Below are positions 18,437 to 28,406 of a DNA stretch of 64,000 nucleotides, in pieces. Below the pieces are notes generated by a model. That model had not been told where the DNA came from, made no database searches, and saw only the letters and a program-made list of their open reading frames with translations. Location: positions 6,563,001-6,627,000 of the forward strand of contig NZ_CP108518.1 in assembly GCF_035989885.1 (NCBI RefSeq), in the 5' to 3' direction. Position numbers and translations under genes: made by a program. Source of the stretch: Streptomyces sp. NBC_01232. Its GTDB lineage: Bacteria; Actinomycetota; Actinomycetes; Streptomycetales; Streptomycetaceae. Positions within the stretch are counted from its first letter, which is position 1; each line of letters begins with the position of its first letter.

Positions 18437-18570
18437 GCCGCCGATGCTACGGGTTCGCCGCTCACGGCCCGGAAAGCAGTCGCTCCGCATGATCGGCTCC
18501 GGTACGGTGTGCCCGCACCCGTGCGAGCCGCCGATGTCTCCACCCACTGAAGAGCCGTTGGAGACATCCG

Positions 18571-19497
18571 GTGACCGTTGCCGCCCCCGCACCCGCCCCC
18601 TTCGAAGCCACCCCCCGCCGGGCCTGGCTCGCCGATCTGCCCGTGCTGGCCGTCGCCGTCGTGTGGGGCGGCAGCTATCTCGCGGCCAAGGGCATCACCA
18701 CCACCCACACCGTCGTCGCCGTGCTCGTGCTGCGGTTCGCGCTCGTGCTGCCGGTCCTGGTCGTCGCCGGGTGGGCGCGACTGCGCGCGCTGAGCCCCGC
18801 CCAGCTGCGCGGCGCCGGGCTGCTGGGCCTCGTACTCGGCGGGATCTTCCTCCTGGAGACCTACGGGGTCGTCCACACCTCCGCCACCAACGCCGGGCTG
18901 ATCATCAGCTTGACCATGATCTTCACCCCGCTGGCAGAAGCGGCCGTGAGGAAGCGGGCACCCTCCGCCGGATTCCTCGGCGCCGCTGCCGTCTCCGTCC
19001 TCGGCGTCGTGCTGCTGACGCAGGGCGCCGGATTCACCGCGCCCAGCCTCGGTGACCTGCTCATCCTCGGTGCCGCTCTCGCCCGGACCCTGCACGTCCT
19101 GCTGATGGCCCGCATCGAGGCCGTCCAGGACGCCGACTCGCTGTCCCTGACCACCGTGCAGCTCGGCGCCGCGGTCCTCGTCTTCGCACTGCTGGCCTCC
19201 CTACCCGGCACCGGCGACAGCCCCTGGGCCGCCGCGGCCGACTTCGGGCCCGCCGAGTGGGCCGGGCTCGCCTTCCTCTCCGTCTTCTGCACGCTCTTCG
19301 CCTTCTTCGTGCAGATGTGGGCCGTACGCCGCACCTCGCCCTCCCGGGTCAGCCTGCTGCTCGGCACCGAGCCCCTGTGGGCGGCCGTCGCCGGTATCGC
19401 CATCGGCGGGGAGGAGACCGGCCTCCTCGGGTACGCAGGAGCCCTCCTGGTCCTCGTCGGCACCGCATGGGGGCGGCGCGCCGTGACCAACTCCTGA
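18571..19497 (+). CDS. EamA-family DMT transporter
   Basis: A 308-residue inner-membrane protein with about ten hydrophobic helices forming two EamA halves, the layout of drug/metabolite exporters. Characteristic pieces are VVWGGSYLAAKGITT in the first helix region, SATNAGLIISLTMIFTPL at the end of the first half, and SRVSLLLGTEPLWAAVAGI near the C-terminus. GTG start with GGAGA about seven bases upstream. The substrate cannot be read from the sequence; amino acids or small metabolites are common for this family. Confidence 0.85.
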   Translation: MTVAAPAPAPFEATPRRAWLADLPVLAVAVVWGGSYLAAKGITTTHTVVAVLVLRFALVLPVLVVAGWARLRALSPAQLRGAGLLGLVLGGIFLLETYGVVHTSATNAGLIISLTMIFTPLAEAAVRKRAPSAGFLGAAAVSVLGVVLLTQGAGFTAPSLGDLLILGAALARTLHVLLMARIEAVQDADSLSLTTVQLGAAVLVFALLASLPGTGDSPWAAAADFGPAEWAGLAFLSVFCTLFAFFVQMWAVRRTSPSRVSLLLGTEPLWAAVAGIAIGGEETGLLGYAGALLVLVGTAWGRRAVTNS

Positions 19498-19569
19498 GCC
19501 TCCCGAGCGTGGCCGGAATACGTCGCAGCCGCAGGTGATCACCGGCCGTAGTGTGGCCCCGTGCCCCCC

Positions 19570-20583
19570 TTACAGAGCCGGCAGGTCCGGGAGCTCCTCC
19601 AGCCGCACCCGGCGCCGCTCCCTGCGCGAGAGCTCGCAGGCCTCCGCGATCCGGAACGCCGCCAGCGCCTCCCGGCCGTCGCACGCGTTGGTGCCCGCGC
19701 CCCGCACCAGCTGGACGAAGGCCGCCAGCTCGGCCTCGTAGGCCGGGGCGAAACGTTCGAGGAAGCCGGTCCACGGCTTGCTCGCCGGGGGCGGGCCGTG
19801 CGGTTCGGTGGAGGCGATCGGCGTCCGGTCGTCCAGGCCCACCGAGACCTGGTCCCGTTCCCCGGCCAGCTCCATCCGTACGTCGTACCCGGCGCCGTTG
19901 CACCGCGTGCCGGTGGCCGTGACCAGGGTCCCGTCGTCCAGCGTCAGCACGGCCGCCGCCGTGTCGATGTCGCCGGCCTCCCGGAACAGGGCGGGACCGG
20001 CGTCCGACCCGGCCGCGTACACCTCGACCACCTCGCGCCCGGTCACCCAGCGGACCATGTCGAAGTCGTGCACCAGGCAGTCCCGGTAGAGCCCGCCGGA
20101 GGTCGCCAGATAGGCGGCGGCCGGCGGCGCCGGATCGGCCGTCATCGTCCGGACCGTGTGCAGCCGCCCCAGGGCGCCCGAACGGACCAGCTCGCGGGCC
20201 GTGCCGTATCCCGCGTCGAACCGGCGCATGAAGCCCACCTGGAGCAGGCCGCCCGCGGCCGACACCTCCCGCAGCGCCGCCAGGGTCCGCTTCAGGTCCG
20301 GGGCCAGCGGCTTCTCGCAGAACACCGGAAGCCCGCCGCGGACCGCCCGTACGACGAGGTCCGCGTGCGCCTCGGTCGCGGAGGCCACCACGACCGCGTC
20401 GACGCCCCAGGTGAAGACCTGCTCCACGGAGGGCGCGGCTGTGGCCCCGAGCCGGTCGGCGAGTCGCGCCGCCCGCGCGGGATCGGCGTCCGCGAGCAGG
20501 AGCGAGCCCGCTTCCGGGTGACGGGCCAGAACCGTCGCGTGGAAGGACCCGATCCGGCCCGTTCCGATGAGCCCGATGCGCAT
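19570..20583 (-). CDS. Gfo/Idh/MocA-family dehydrogenase (inositol 2-dehydrogenase-like)
   Basis: A 337-residue NAD(P)-dependent sugar or polyol dehydrogenase. The N-terminal Rossmann motif is GLIGTGRIGSFHA (residues 4-16). The family signature EKPLAP is near residue 96, and the DCLVHDFDMVRW segment near 175 carries the catalytic D/H region. The sequence resembles inositol 2-dehydrogenases (IolG) but also related dehydrogenases. Start ATG at 20583 (MRIGLIG). It is divergent from a sugar ABC/ROK operon, so it probably oxidises the imported sugar or polyol. Exact substrate inferred only. Confidence 0.85.
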   Translation of the reverse strand: MRIGLIGTGRIGSFHATVLARHPEAGSLLLADADPARAARLADRLGATAAPSVEQVFTWGVDAVVVASATEAHADLVVRAVRGGLPVFCEKPLAPDLKRTLAALREVSAAGGLLQVGFMRRFDAGYGTARELVRSGALGRLHTVRTMTADPAPPAAAYLATSGGLYRDCLVHDFDMVRWVTGREVVEVYAAGSDAGPALFREAGDIDTAAAVLTLDDGTLVTATGTRCNGAGYDVRMELAGERDQVSVGLDDRTPIASTEPHGPPPASKPWTGFLERFAPAYEAELAAFVQLVRGAGTNACDGREALAAFRIAEACELSRRERRRVRLEELPDLPAL

Positions 20584-20698
20584 GCACTCAACCTGGCCCC
20601 CCATGGGGAACCTGTCAATCCGCCCACGCATGTCAACCTGCCCGCGCGTGCCCCGATGCCCCTTCATGGTCGACTGTGGCGGATACTGAGCGGCTGGA

Positions 20699-20759
20699 CC
20701 GGAATGGAGCCGGAATGACCGGATTGGTGACCGGCTCGACGGCGGACCGAATTGGTGAC
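20699..20759. repeat. CCGGAATG-type direct repeats in the divergent sugar promoter region
   Basis: CCGGAATGG at 20699, CCGGAATGA at 20710, CCGGATTGGTGA at 20719 and CCGAATTGGTGA at 20748. The cluster lies between the dehydrogenase and the ABC operon, where a sugar-responsive regulator would bind. No regulator gene is adjacent unless the ROK protein itself is involved. Confidence 0.4.
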
Positions 20760-20778
20760 GAGGGAAGGGCGCGGCGAC

Positions 20779-21789
20779 GTGGCTAGGGTTCGGACAGGGG
20801 TACGCGTCGTGGGCGCGGTGCTCGCGGCGGTACTGGGGGCCTCGCTCGCGGGCTGCAGCAGTACGGGTGGCAAGCGCGCCGAGGAGCGCGCGAAGGCCGC
20901 CCAGGCGGGCCGGCCCGCCGTCTCGACCCCGCGTTGGACCTTCGCGATGGTCACGCACGCGGGCGACGGCGACACCTTCTGGGACATCGTCCAGAAGGGC
21001 GCCAAGGAGGCCGCGGCGAAGGACAACATCAACTTCGTCTACGCCCACGACGACCAGGCACAGCAGCAGGCACAGTTCGTGCAGAACGCCATCGACCAGA
21101 AGGTCGACGGGATCGTCGTCAGCCTGGCCAAGCCCGAGGCCCTCAAGGACGTCCTGGCCAAGGCGGTCAAGGCCGGCATCCCGGTGATCACGGTCAACTC
21201 CGGCTCCGCCCAGTCCGCCGCGTACGGGGCACTGACCCACATCGGCCAGGACGAGGAGATCGCGGGCGAGGCCGTCGGCACCGAGCTGAACAAGCGCGGG
21301 AAGAAGCGCGCCGTCTGCGTCCTGCACGAGCAGGGCAACGTCGGCCACGAGCAGCGCTGCGCCGGGGCCAAGAAGACCTTCTCCGGCACCCTGGAGAACC
21401 TCTACGTCGAGGGCACGAACATGCCCTCCGTGCAGGCGGCCCTGCAGGCCAAGCTCCAGGCGGACCCCTCCATCGACGCGATCGTCACCCTCGGCGCACC
21501 CTTCGCCCCCACCGCCGTCAAGGCGAAGGACGCGGCGGGCAGCAAGGCCGAGGTGGACACCTTCGACCTCAACGACTCGGTGGCCCGCGACCTGAAGTCC
21601 GGCGCCCTCGGCTTCGCCGTCGACCAGCAGCCCTACCTCCAGGGCTACGAGGCCATCGACCTGCTCTGGCTCTACCGCTACAACGCGAACGTGCTCGGCG
21701 GCGGCCGCCCGGTGCTCACCGGACCGCAGATCGTCACCGCCGCCGAGGCCTCCAAGCTGGAGGAATACATCAAGCGGGGCAGCCGATGA
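20779..21789 (+). CDS. Sugar ABC transporter substrate-binding lipoprotein
   Basis: A 336-residue exported binding protein of the ribose/xylose type (periplasmic-binding-protein family 4). The signal sequence ends in the lipobox LAGC, so the mature protein is lipid-anchored outside the membrane. The ligand-binding core begins at [17 protein letters not shown], with [18 protein letters not shown] near residue 110 and [12 protein letters not shown] near 230. The GTG at 20779 has GAGGGAAGGG nine bases upstream. First gene of a five-gene run in which every junction is a four-base ATGA or GTGA overlap. Confidence 0.88.
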   Translation: MARVRTGVRVVGAVLAAVLGASLAGCSSTGGKRAEERAKAAQAGRPAVSTPRWTFAMVTHAGDGDTFWDIVQKGAKEAAAKDNINFVYAHDDQAQQQAQFVQNAIDQKVDGIVVSLAKPEALKDVLAKAVKAGIPVITVNSGSAQSAAYGALTHIGQDEEIAGEAVGTELNKRGKKRAVCVLHEQGNVGHEQRCAGAKKTFSGTLENLYVEGTNMPSVQAALQAKLQADPSIDAIVTLGAPFAPTAVKAKDAAGSKAEVDTFDLNDSVARDLKSGALGFAVDQQPYLQGYEAIDLLWLYRYNANVLGGGRPVLTGPQIVTAAEASKLEEYIKRGSR

Positions 21790-22825
21790 GCACGGCCGGT
21801 CCCGCCGACGGGCTCGACGAACGGCTCGCCCCCACCTCCGCCCTGCGCAAGCTGCTCGGCCGCCCGGAGCTGGGCTCGGTGGTCGGCGCCGCCGCCGTGT
21901 TCGTCTTCTTCTCCATCGCCGCCCCCAGCTTCCTGCAGGCCTCCAGCCTCAGCACGATCCTGTACTCGGCCTCCACCATCGGGATCATGGCCGCCCCGGT
22001 GGCCCTGCTCATGATCGGCGGCGAGTTCGACCTCTCCGCGGGTGTCATGGTCACCACCTCGGCGCTGGTCAGCTCGATGTTCAGCTACCAGATGACCGCC
22101 AACGTCTGGGTCGGTGTCGGGGTGTCCCTGTTGGTCACCCTTGCCATCGGCTTCTTCAACGGGTTCATGCTGACCCGCACCAAGCTGCCGAGCTTCATCA
22201 TCACGCTCGGCACCTTCCTGATGCTGACCGGCCTGAACCTCGGCTTCACCAAGCTGATCACCGGCACGGTCTCCACCAAGACCATCGCCGACATGGAGGG
22301 CTTCTCCTCCGCCCGCGCCCTCTTCGCCTCGCAGTGGAACATCGGCTCGGTCACCCTCAAGGTCACCATCCTGTGGTGGTTCGCCATCGTCGCCGTCGCC
22401 ACCTGGATCCTGCTGCGCACCCGGGCCGGAAACTGGATCTTCGCCGTGGGCGGCGGGGCCGACGCGGCCCGCGCCACCGGCGTGCCCGTCGTGAAGACCC
22501 GTATCGGGCTCTACATGGGCGTCGCCCTGTGCGCGTGGATCTCCGGCCAGCACATCCTCTTCTCCTTCGACGTGGTCCAGTCGGGCGAGGGCGTCGGCAA
22601 CGAGTTCCTCTACATCATCGCGGCCGTCATCGGCGGCTGTCTGATGACCGGCGGCTACGGCTCCGCCATCGGCTCGGCGGTCGGCGCCTTCATCTTCGGC
22701 ATGACCAGCAACGGCATCGTGTACGCCCAGTGGAACCCGGACTGGTTCAAGTTCTTCCTCGGCGCGATGCTCCTGCTGGCCACGCTGCTCAACGCATGGG
22801 TCCGCAAGCGGGCGGAGGCGACCAA

Positions 22826-22829
<4 letters not shown>
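21786..22829 (+). CDS. Sugar ABC transporter permease
   Basis: A 347-residue membrane protein of the BPD_transp_2 (RbsC-like) family with about nine or ten hydrophobic helices. The typical [12 protein letters not shown] motif is near residue 77, and [13 protein letters not shown] near 137. Its ATG overlaps the stop of the binding-protein gene by four bases and its stop overlaps the ATPase start, so the three are translated as a unit. It forms the channel of the importer. Confidence 0.88.
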
Positions 22830-23772
<943 letters not shown>

Positions 23773-23776
<4 letters not shown>

Positions 23777-24951
23777 GCACGTACCGGGACTTCACGCTCA
23801 CCCACCGGGGGTCGGCGCGGAGCACCGTCCTGCGGACCATCGGGAGCCGGGAGCGCCGCTCGCACCTGACGGCCCCCAGGGTCCCGACGGTCGGCATCGA
23901 CATCGGCGGCACCAAGGTGATGGCCGGCGTCGTCGACGCCGACGGGATCATCCTGGAGAAGCTCCGCACCGAGACCCCGGACAAGTCCAAGAGCCCCAAG
24001 GTCGTCGAGGACACCATCGTCGAGCTGGTGCTGGACCTCTCCGACCGGCACGACGTGCACGCCGTCGGTATCGGGGCGGCCGGCTGGGTCGACGCGGACC
24101 GCTCCCGCGTCCTCTTCGCACCCCACCTGGCCTGGCGCGACGAGCCGCTGCGCGACGCGCTCCAGTCCCGGCTCGCCGTCCCGGTCATGGTCGACAACGA
24201 CGCCAACACCGCCGCATGGGCGGAATGGCGCTTCGGAGCCGGGCGCGGCGAGGACCACCTGGTCATGATCACGCTCGGCACCGGCATCGGCGGGGCCATC
24301 CTCGAAGGCGGCCAGGTCAAGCGGGGCCGCTACGGGGTCGCGGGCGAGTTCGGCCATATGCAGGTCGTCCCCGGCGGCCACCGCTGCCCCTGCGGCAACC
24401 GCGGCTGCTGGGAGCAGTACAGCTCCGGAAACGCCCTGGTCCGCGAGGCGCGCGAGCTGGCCGCAGCCGACTCGCCGGTCGCGTACAACATCATCGCCAA
24501 GGTCGGCGGCAACGTCCACGAGATCACCGGACCGCTGATCACCGAGCTGGCCCGCGAGGGCGATGCCATGTGCATCGAGCTGCTCCAGGACATCGGCCAG
24601 TGGCTGGGCGTCGGCATCGCCAATCTCGCCGCCGCCCTCGACCCGTCCTGCTTCGTCATCGGCGGTGGCGTCAGCGCCGCCGACGACCTGCTGATCGGCC
24701 CCGCCCGGGACGCCTTCCGCCGCCACCTCACCGGGCGCGGCTACCGGCCCGAGGCGCGCATCGCCAAGGCCCAGCTCGGCCCCGAGGCGGGCATGGTCGG
24801 AGCGGCCGACCTCGCCCGGCTCGTCGCCCGCCGCTTCCGCCGAGCCACCCGCCGACGGGTCGAGCGGTACGAACGGTACGAGCGCTACGCGCAGCAGCTG
24901 GGCCGGCGCGACCCCGCCGCCCCCGGCCCCGAGGACCAGGACAAACAGTGA
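23773..24951 (+). CDS. ROK-family sugar kinase
   Basis: A 392-residue ROK kinase, probably phosphorylating the imported sugar. The ATP-binding DIGGTK is near residue 44, the substrate/catalytic segment [12 protein letters not shown] near 139, the GTGIGGAI loop near 165 and the zinc-binding [11 protein letters not shown] near 206. There is no DNA-binding helix-turn-helix, so it is a kinase rather than a NagC/XylR repressor. A basic 38-residue N-terminal extension and an Arg-rich C-terminus are unusual for glucokinases. ATG overlaps the ATPase stop. Confidence 0.87.
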
Positions 24952-25538
24952 ACCCGCCCACCCTGCCCCACCAGGCCTCCGCCCCCGACGCGGAAGGCTC
25001 CCCGCCGCCCACCGCCGAGGACCGCCGGCACGTCGTCAAGCGCCGCTGGATCACCGCGATCATCATCCTGCTGCTGGTCGGCGTACCCGCGGGCTACCTG
25101 GCCATCTCCACCCAGCAGAGCCGCGAGAGCGGCCGCGACAAGGCCGCCAAGATCGGTGCCTCCAAGGTGCGCCCCGGCTGGCCCTCCAAAGTGCAGCGCA
25201 GCATCTACGAGGTCCCGGTCCCGGACAAGGCCTGGCGCGTCGGGTTCCTGGAGACCAACAACTGGCGCACCAGCCGGCTGTACGTCCAGTTCGCGGTCAC
25301 CCCGCCGGAACTGGACGGCTTCCTGGCCTCCCTCGGCATCCGCCGCGAGGACCTGACCCACGGGGTGTCGATCTCCGAGCACGACACCGCCGTCGCCGGC
25401 TGGAACTGGAAGCGGCAGACCGACTGGCTGGGCACCACCCTGGAACAGGACGACCCCCGGCCCAGCCGGGACATCACGGTCGACCTCACCGACCCCAAGG
25501 TCTTCAAGGTCTACGTAGTCTCCTCGACCACGCCCTAG
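24948..25538 (+). CDS. Single-pass membrane protein of unknown function
   Basis: A 196-residue protein with one hydrophobic helix (WITAIIILLLVGVPAGYLA, about residues 34-52) after a basic cytoplasmic KRR. An extracellular domain of about 140 residues follows, with the conserved-looking pieces GWNWKRQTDWLG and DITVDLTDP. No family recognised. Its GTG overlaps the stop of the kinase gene by four bases, so it is the fifth member of the sugar operon and may act at the transporter or cell surface. Confidence 0.7.
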   Translation: MNPPTLPHQASAPDAEGSPPPTAEDRRHVVKRRWITAIIILLLVGVPAGYLAISTQQSRESGRDKAAKIGASKVRPGWPSKVQRSIYEVPVPDKAWRVGFLETNNWRTSRLYVQFAVTPPELDGFLASLGIRREDLTHGVSISEHDTAVAGWNWKRQTDWLGTTLEQDDPRPSRDITVDLTDPKVFKVYVVSSTTP

Positions 25539-25547
25539 CCTGGGATC

Positions 25548-26180
25548 ATGAAGCTCACCAAGCGGCTGCACTCCTGCGTCCAGTTGGAGAAGGACGGGCG
25601 CACGCTCGTCATCGACCCGGGCGCCTTCAGCGAGCCGGACGCGGGCCTGGGCGCGGACGCCCTGCTGGTCACGCACGAACACCCCGACCACTTCGAGGAG
25701 GGACGGCTGCGGGCCGCCCTCGACGCCGATCCGGCGGTCCGGCTGTGGACCCTGCGCAGCGTCGCGGAGAAGCTCGCCCCCGCCTATCCGGGCCGGGTGC
25801 ACACCGTCGGCCACGGCGACACCTTCACCGCGGCCGGGTTCGAGGTCCAGGTGCACGGGGAGCTGCACGCGGTGATCCACCCGGACATCCCGCGCGTCAC
25901 GAACGTCGGCTTCCTCGTGGAGGGTTCCCTCTTCCACCCCGGGGACGCGCTGACGGTGCCCGGGGTCCCCGTGGACACGCTGATGCTCCCCGTGCACGCC
26001 CCCTGGAACAAGGTCTCCGAGGTGATCGACTACCTCCGCGAGGTCAAGCCGCGCCGGGCCCTCGACATCCACGACGCCTACCTGTCCGACCTCGCCCGGC
26101 CGATCTACGACTCCGCCCTGAACGCCCTCGGCGGCACCGATCACGGGCGACTCACCGCCGGGGACTGCGCCGAACTGTGA
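25548..26180 (+). CDS. MBL-fold metal-dependent hydrolase (UlaG-like)
   Basis: A 210-residue metallo-beta-lactamase-fold protein. The metal motif THEHPDH is near residues 44-50, with DPG before it and HPGD (near 126) and MLPVHAPW (near 145) supplying the remaining ligands. It is shorter than true beta-lactamases and resembles the UlaG-like single-domain group found throughout Streptomyces. It starts nine bases after the sugar operon, so it may be read through. Substrate unknown. Confidence 0.85.
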   Translation: MKLTKRLHSCVQLEKDGRTLVIDPGAFSEPDAGLGADALLVTHEHPDHFEEGRLRAALDADPAVRLWTLRSVAEKLAPAYPGRVHTVGHGDTFTAAGFEVQVHGELHAVIHPDIPRVTNVGFLVEGSLFHPGDALTVPGVPVDTLMLPVHAPWNKVSEVIDYLREVKPRRALDIHDAYLSDLARPIYDSALNALGGTDHGRLTAGDCAEL

Positions 26181-26210
26181 CTGTCGGTGCCGGGCGGTAG
26201 GTTGGCACGT

Positions 26211-26996
26211 ATGCGTATCGCCACCTACAACGTCAACTCCATCACCGCCCGGCTGCCGCGTCTGCTGGCCTGGCTGGAGAGCTCCGGCACGGACGTCCTG
26301 TGCATCCAGGAGACCAAGTGCTCGGCGGAGCAGTTCCCGCACGCCGAGCTGCGCGAGCTGGGCTACGAGGCGGCGGTCAACGCCACCGGTCGCTGGAACG
26401 GCGTGGCCCTGCTCTCCAAGGCAGGCCTGGAGGACGTGGTCCTGGGGCTGCCCGGCGGACCCGACTACGAGGGCGTCCAGGAGCCCCGCGCGATCTCCGC
26501 CACCTGCGGGGGCGTGCGGGTCTGGTCGGTGTACGTGCCCAACGGCCGCGAGGTGGAGCACGACCACTACGGCTACAAGCTGAACTGGTTCCGCTCCCTG
26601 GCCGCGGCCGTCGCCGAGGACGCGGCCGGCCCGCGTCCCTTCGCGGTGCTCGGCGACTTCAATGTGGCCCCGACCGACGAGGACGTCTACGACCCGGCCG
26701 TCTTCGCGGGCCTCACCCACGTCACCCCCGCCGAGCGCGCCGCCCTGGAGGCGCTGCGGGCCGCCGGGCTCTCCGACGTCTTCCCGCGCGCACTGAAGTA
26801 CGACCGCCCCTACACCTTCTGGGACTACCGCCAGCTCGCCTTCCCCAAGAACCGGGGCATGCGCATCGACCTGGTCTACGGCAATGAGCCCTTCACCAAG
26901 GCCGTCACCGACTCCTTCGTCGACCGCGAGGAGCGCAAGGGCAAGGGCGCGTCGGACCACGCGCCCGTGGTCGTGGACCTGGATCTCGAGCGGTAG
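26211..26996 (+). CDS. xthA: Exodeoxyribonuclease III
   Basis: A 261-residue AP endonuclease/exonuclease III of base-excision repair. Motifs in order: TYNVNSI (residues 4-10), IQETK with the metal glutamate near 33, RWNGVALLSK near 64, YVPNGRE near 107, the GDFNVAPTDEDVYD segment near 147, and the catalytic SDHAPVVVDLDL at the C-terminus. The ATG at 26211 starts directly at MRIATYN; an eight-residue upstream extension has no support. Length is normal for the family. Confidence 0.94.
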   Translation: MRIATYNVNSITARLPRLLAWLESSGTDVLCIQETKCSAEQFPHAELRELGYEAAVNATGRWNGVALLSKAGLEDVVLGLPGGPDYEGVQEPRAISATCGGVRVWSVYVPNGREVEHDHYGYKLNWFRSLAAAVAEDAAGPRPFAVLGDFNVAPTDEDVYDPAVFAGLTHVTPAERAALEALRAAGLSDVFPRALKYDRPYTFWDYRQLAFPKNRGMRIDLVYGNEPFTKAVTDSFVDREERKGKGASDHAPVVVDLDLER

Positions 26997-27064
26997 GCAT
27001 CCGGGCCGACGGATCCAGGCGCGCCCTGTGGCCAGCGGCGGGTCCTGGTGCGACGCTGGGCGGT

Positions 27065-27505
27065 ATGAACATCCCTTTCCTGGACAACTGGCTGAACCGA
27101 CGTGAAACGGAACAGGGTGCGGGACTCGCCGCAGCGTTCGCGGTCGACCCCGAGGGTGTCGCCGAGTTGTTCTCGGAGTGCGAGATGCTGCGCAGCCAGG
27201 CAAGGGCGGCCGGGCTCGAACTCGACGAGAGCCAGGCCTCGTTGGAGGCGCTGGACCAGTTGATGCCCCGCTGGCGGCGGGACCCGGAGGCGGTGCCCTG
27301 GCTCGGCAACGACGCAGGCTTCTACCTCGGGACCGTGATCATCCGGACCATCCCGGAGGCCGCCTGGCGGGTGTGGCCCAACGGCCAGCCGGTGATCCGG
27401 CTGGCCTCGGGCCGCGAGCTGAACGTGATCGAGTCGGGGGTGTCCTGGGCGGTGACCGGATCCCCCGAGCTCAGCCAGGCGTACGCGGAGGCTTCCGAGG
27501 GCTGA
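27065..27505 (+). CDS. Conserved actinobacterial protein (DUF6278-like)
   Basis: A 146-residue soluble protein with Trp-rich strands ([17 protein letters not shown], residues about 98-114) and no catalytic motif I can identify. Proteins of this look near exonuclease III are, from memory, labelled DUF6278 in Streptomyces; I could not verify this. The start ATG gives [10 protein letters not shown], with no strong ribosome site. Function unknown. Confidence 0.65.
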   Translation: MNIPFLDNWLNRRETEQGAGLAAAFAVDPEGVAELFSECEMLRSQARAAGLELDESQASLEALDQLMPRWRRDPEAVPWLGNDAGFYLGTVIIRTIPEAAWRVWPNGQPVIRLASGRELNVIESGVSWAVTGSPELSQAYAEASEG

Positions 27506-27620
27506 AGTCGATGACCCGGCGTGTCGGAGTCGCCACTGCGCGCGAAGTACCCTTCCCCGGCTGGATAGTTTGCGCGGGACCCCCCGACACACCGACACCG
27601 ACGAGTGGGCAGGGCAGTAC

Positions 27621-28364
27621 ATGGCCGTCGAACCGTTGATCGAGCTGCGCGACGTCAACAAGCACTTCGGAGAGTTGCACGTGCTGCGGGACATCAATCT
27701 CACCGTCGGCCGCGGTGAGGTGGTGGTGGTCATCGGCCCCTCCGGTTCCGGGAAGTCCACCCTGTGCCGGGCGATCAACCGGCTGGAGCCCGTCGAATCG
27801 GGCACGATCCTGCTCGACGGCGAGCCGCTGCCCGCCGAGGGCAAGGAGCTGGCCCGGCTGCGCGCCGAGGTGGGGATGGTCTTCCAGTCCTTCAACCTCT
27901 TCGCGCACAAGACCATCCTCGCCAACGTCTCGCTCGCGCAGGTCAAGGTCCGGCGGCGGGGGAGGGGCGAGGCGGACCGGCGCTCCCGGGAACTCCTGGA
28001 GCGTGTCGGCCTCGCCGACCAGGCCGCGAAGTTCCCGGCCCAGCTCTCCGGCGGCCAGCAGCAGCGCGTGGCGATCGCCCGCGCCCTCGCCATGGACCCC
28101 AAGGCCCTGCTCTTCGACGAGCCCACCTCCGCCCTCGACCCGGAGATGATCAACGAGGTGCTGGAGGTCATGCAGCAGCTCGCGCGTGAGGGCATGACCA
28201 TGGTCGTGGTCACCCACGAGATGGGCTTCGCCCGCTCCGCCGCGAACCGGGTGGTCTTCATGGCGGACGGCCGGATCATCGAGGACCGCACCCCGGAGCA
28301 GTTCTTCACCGCCCCCGAGAGCGACCGGGCCAAGGACTTCCTCTCCAAGATCCTCAAGCACTGA
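27621..28364 (+). CDS. Polar amino acid (glutamate-type) ABC transporter ATP-binding protein
   Basis: A 247-residue ATPase very similar in layout to GlnQ/GluA: Walker [10 protein letters not shown] near residue 38, [11 protein letters not shown] near 87 (typical of amino acid importers), [15 protein letters not shown] near 140 and [11 protein letters not shown] near 165. The family is normally encoded with a binding protein and two permeases (gluABCD). Here no partner gene is adjacent: the next gene is convergent and unrelated. It may serve permeases encoded elsewhere. The ATG at 27621 is chosen at MAVEPLIEL. Confidence 0.87.
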   Translation: MAVEPLIELRDVNKHFGELHVLRDINLTVGRGEVVVVIGPSGSGKSTLCRAINRLEPVESGTILLDGEPLPAEGKELARLRAEVGMVFQSFNLFAHKTILANVSLAQVKVRRRGRGEADRRSRELLERVGLADQAAKFPAQLSGGQQQRVAIARALAMDPKALLFDEPTSALDPEMINEVLEVMQQLAREGMTMVVVTHEMGFARSAANRVVFMADGRIIEDRTPEQFFTAPESDRAKDFLSKILKH

Positions 28365-28406
28365 GGGGCCGGAGCGGGGCCGTCCGGGCCCGGCCGCCGC
28401 CGTGCA

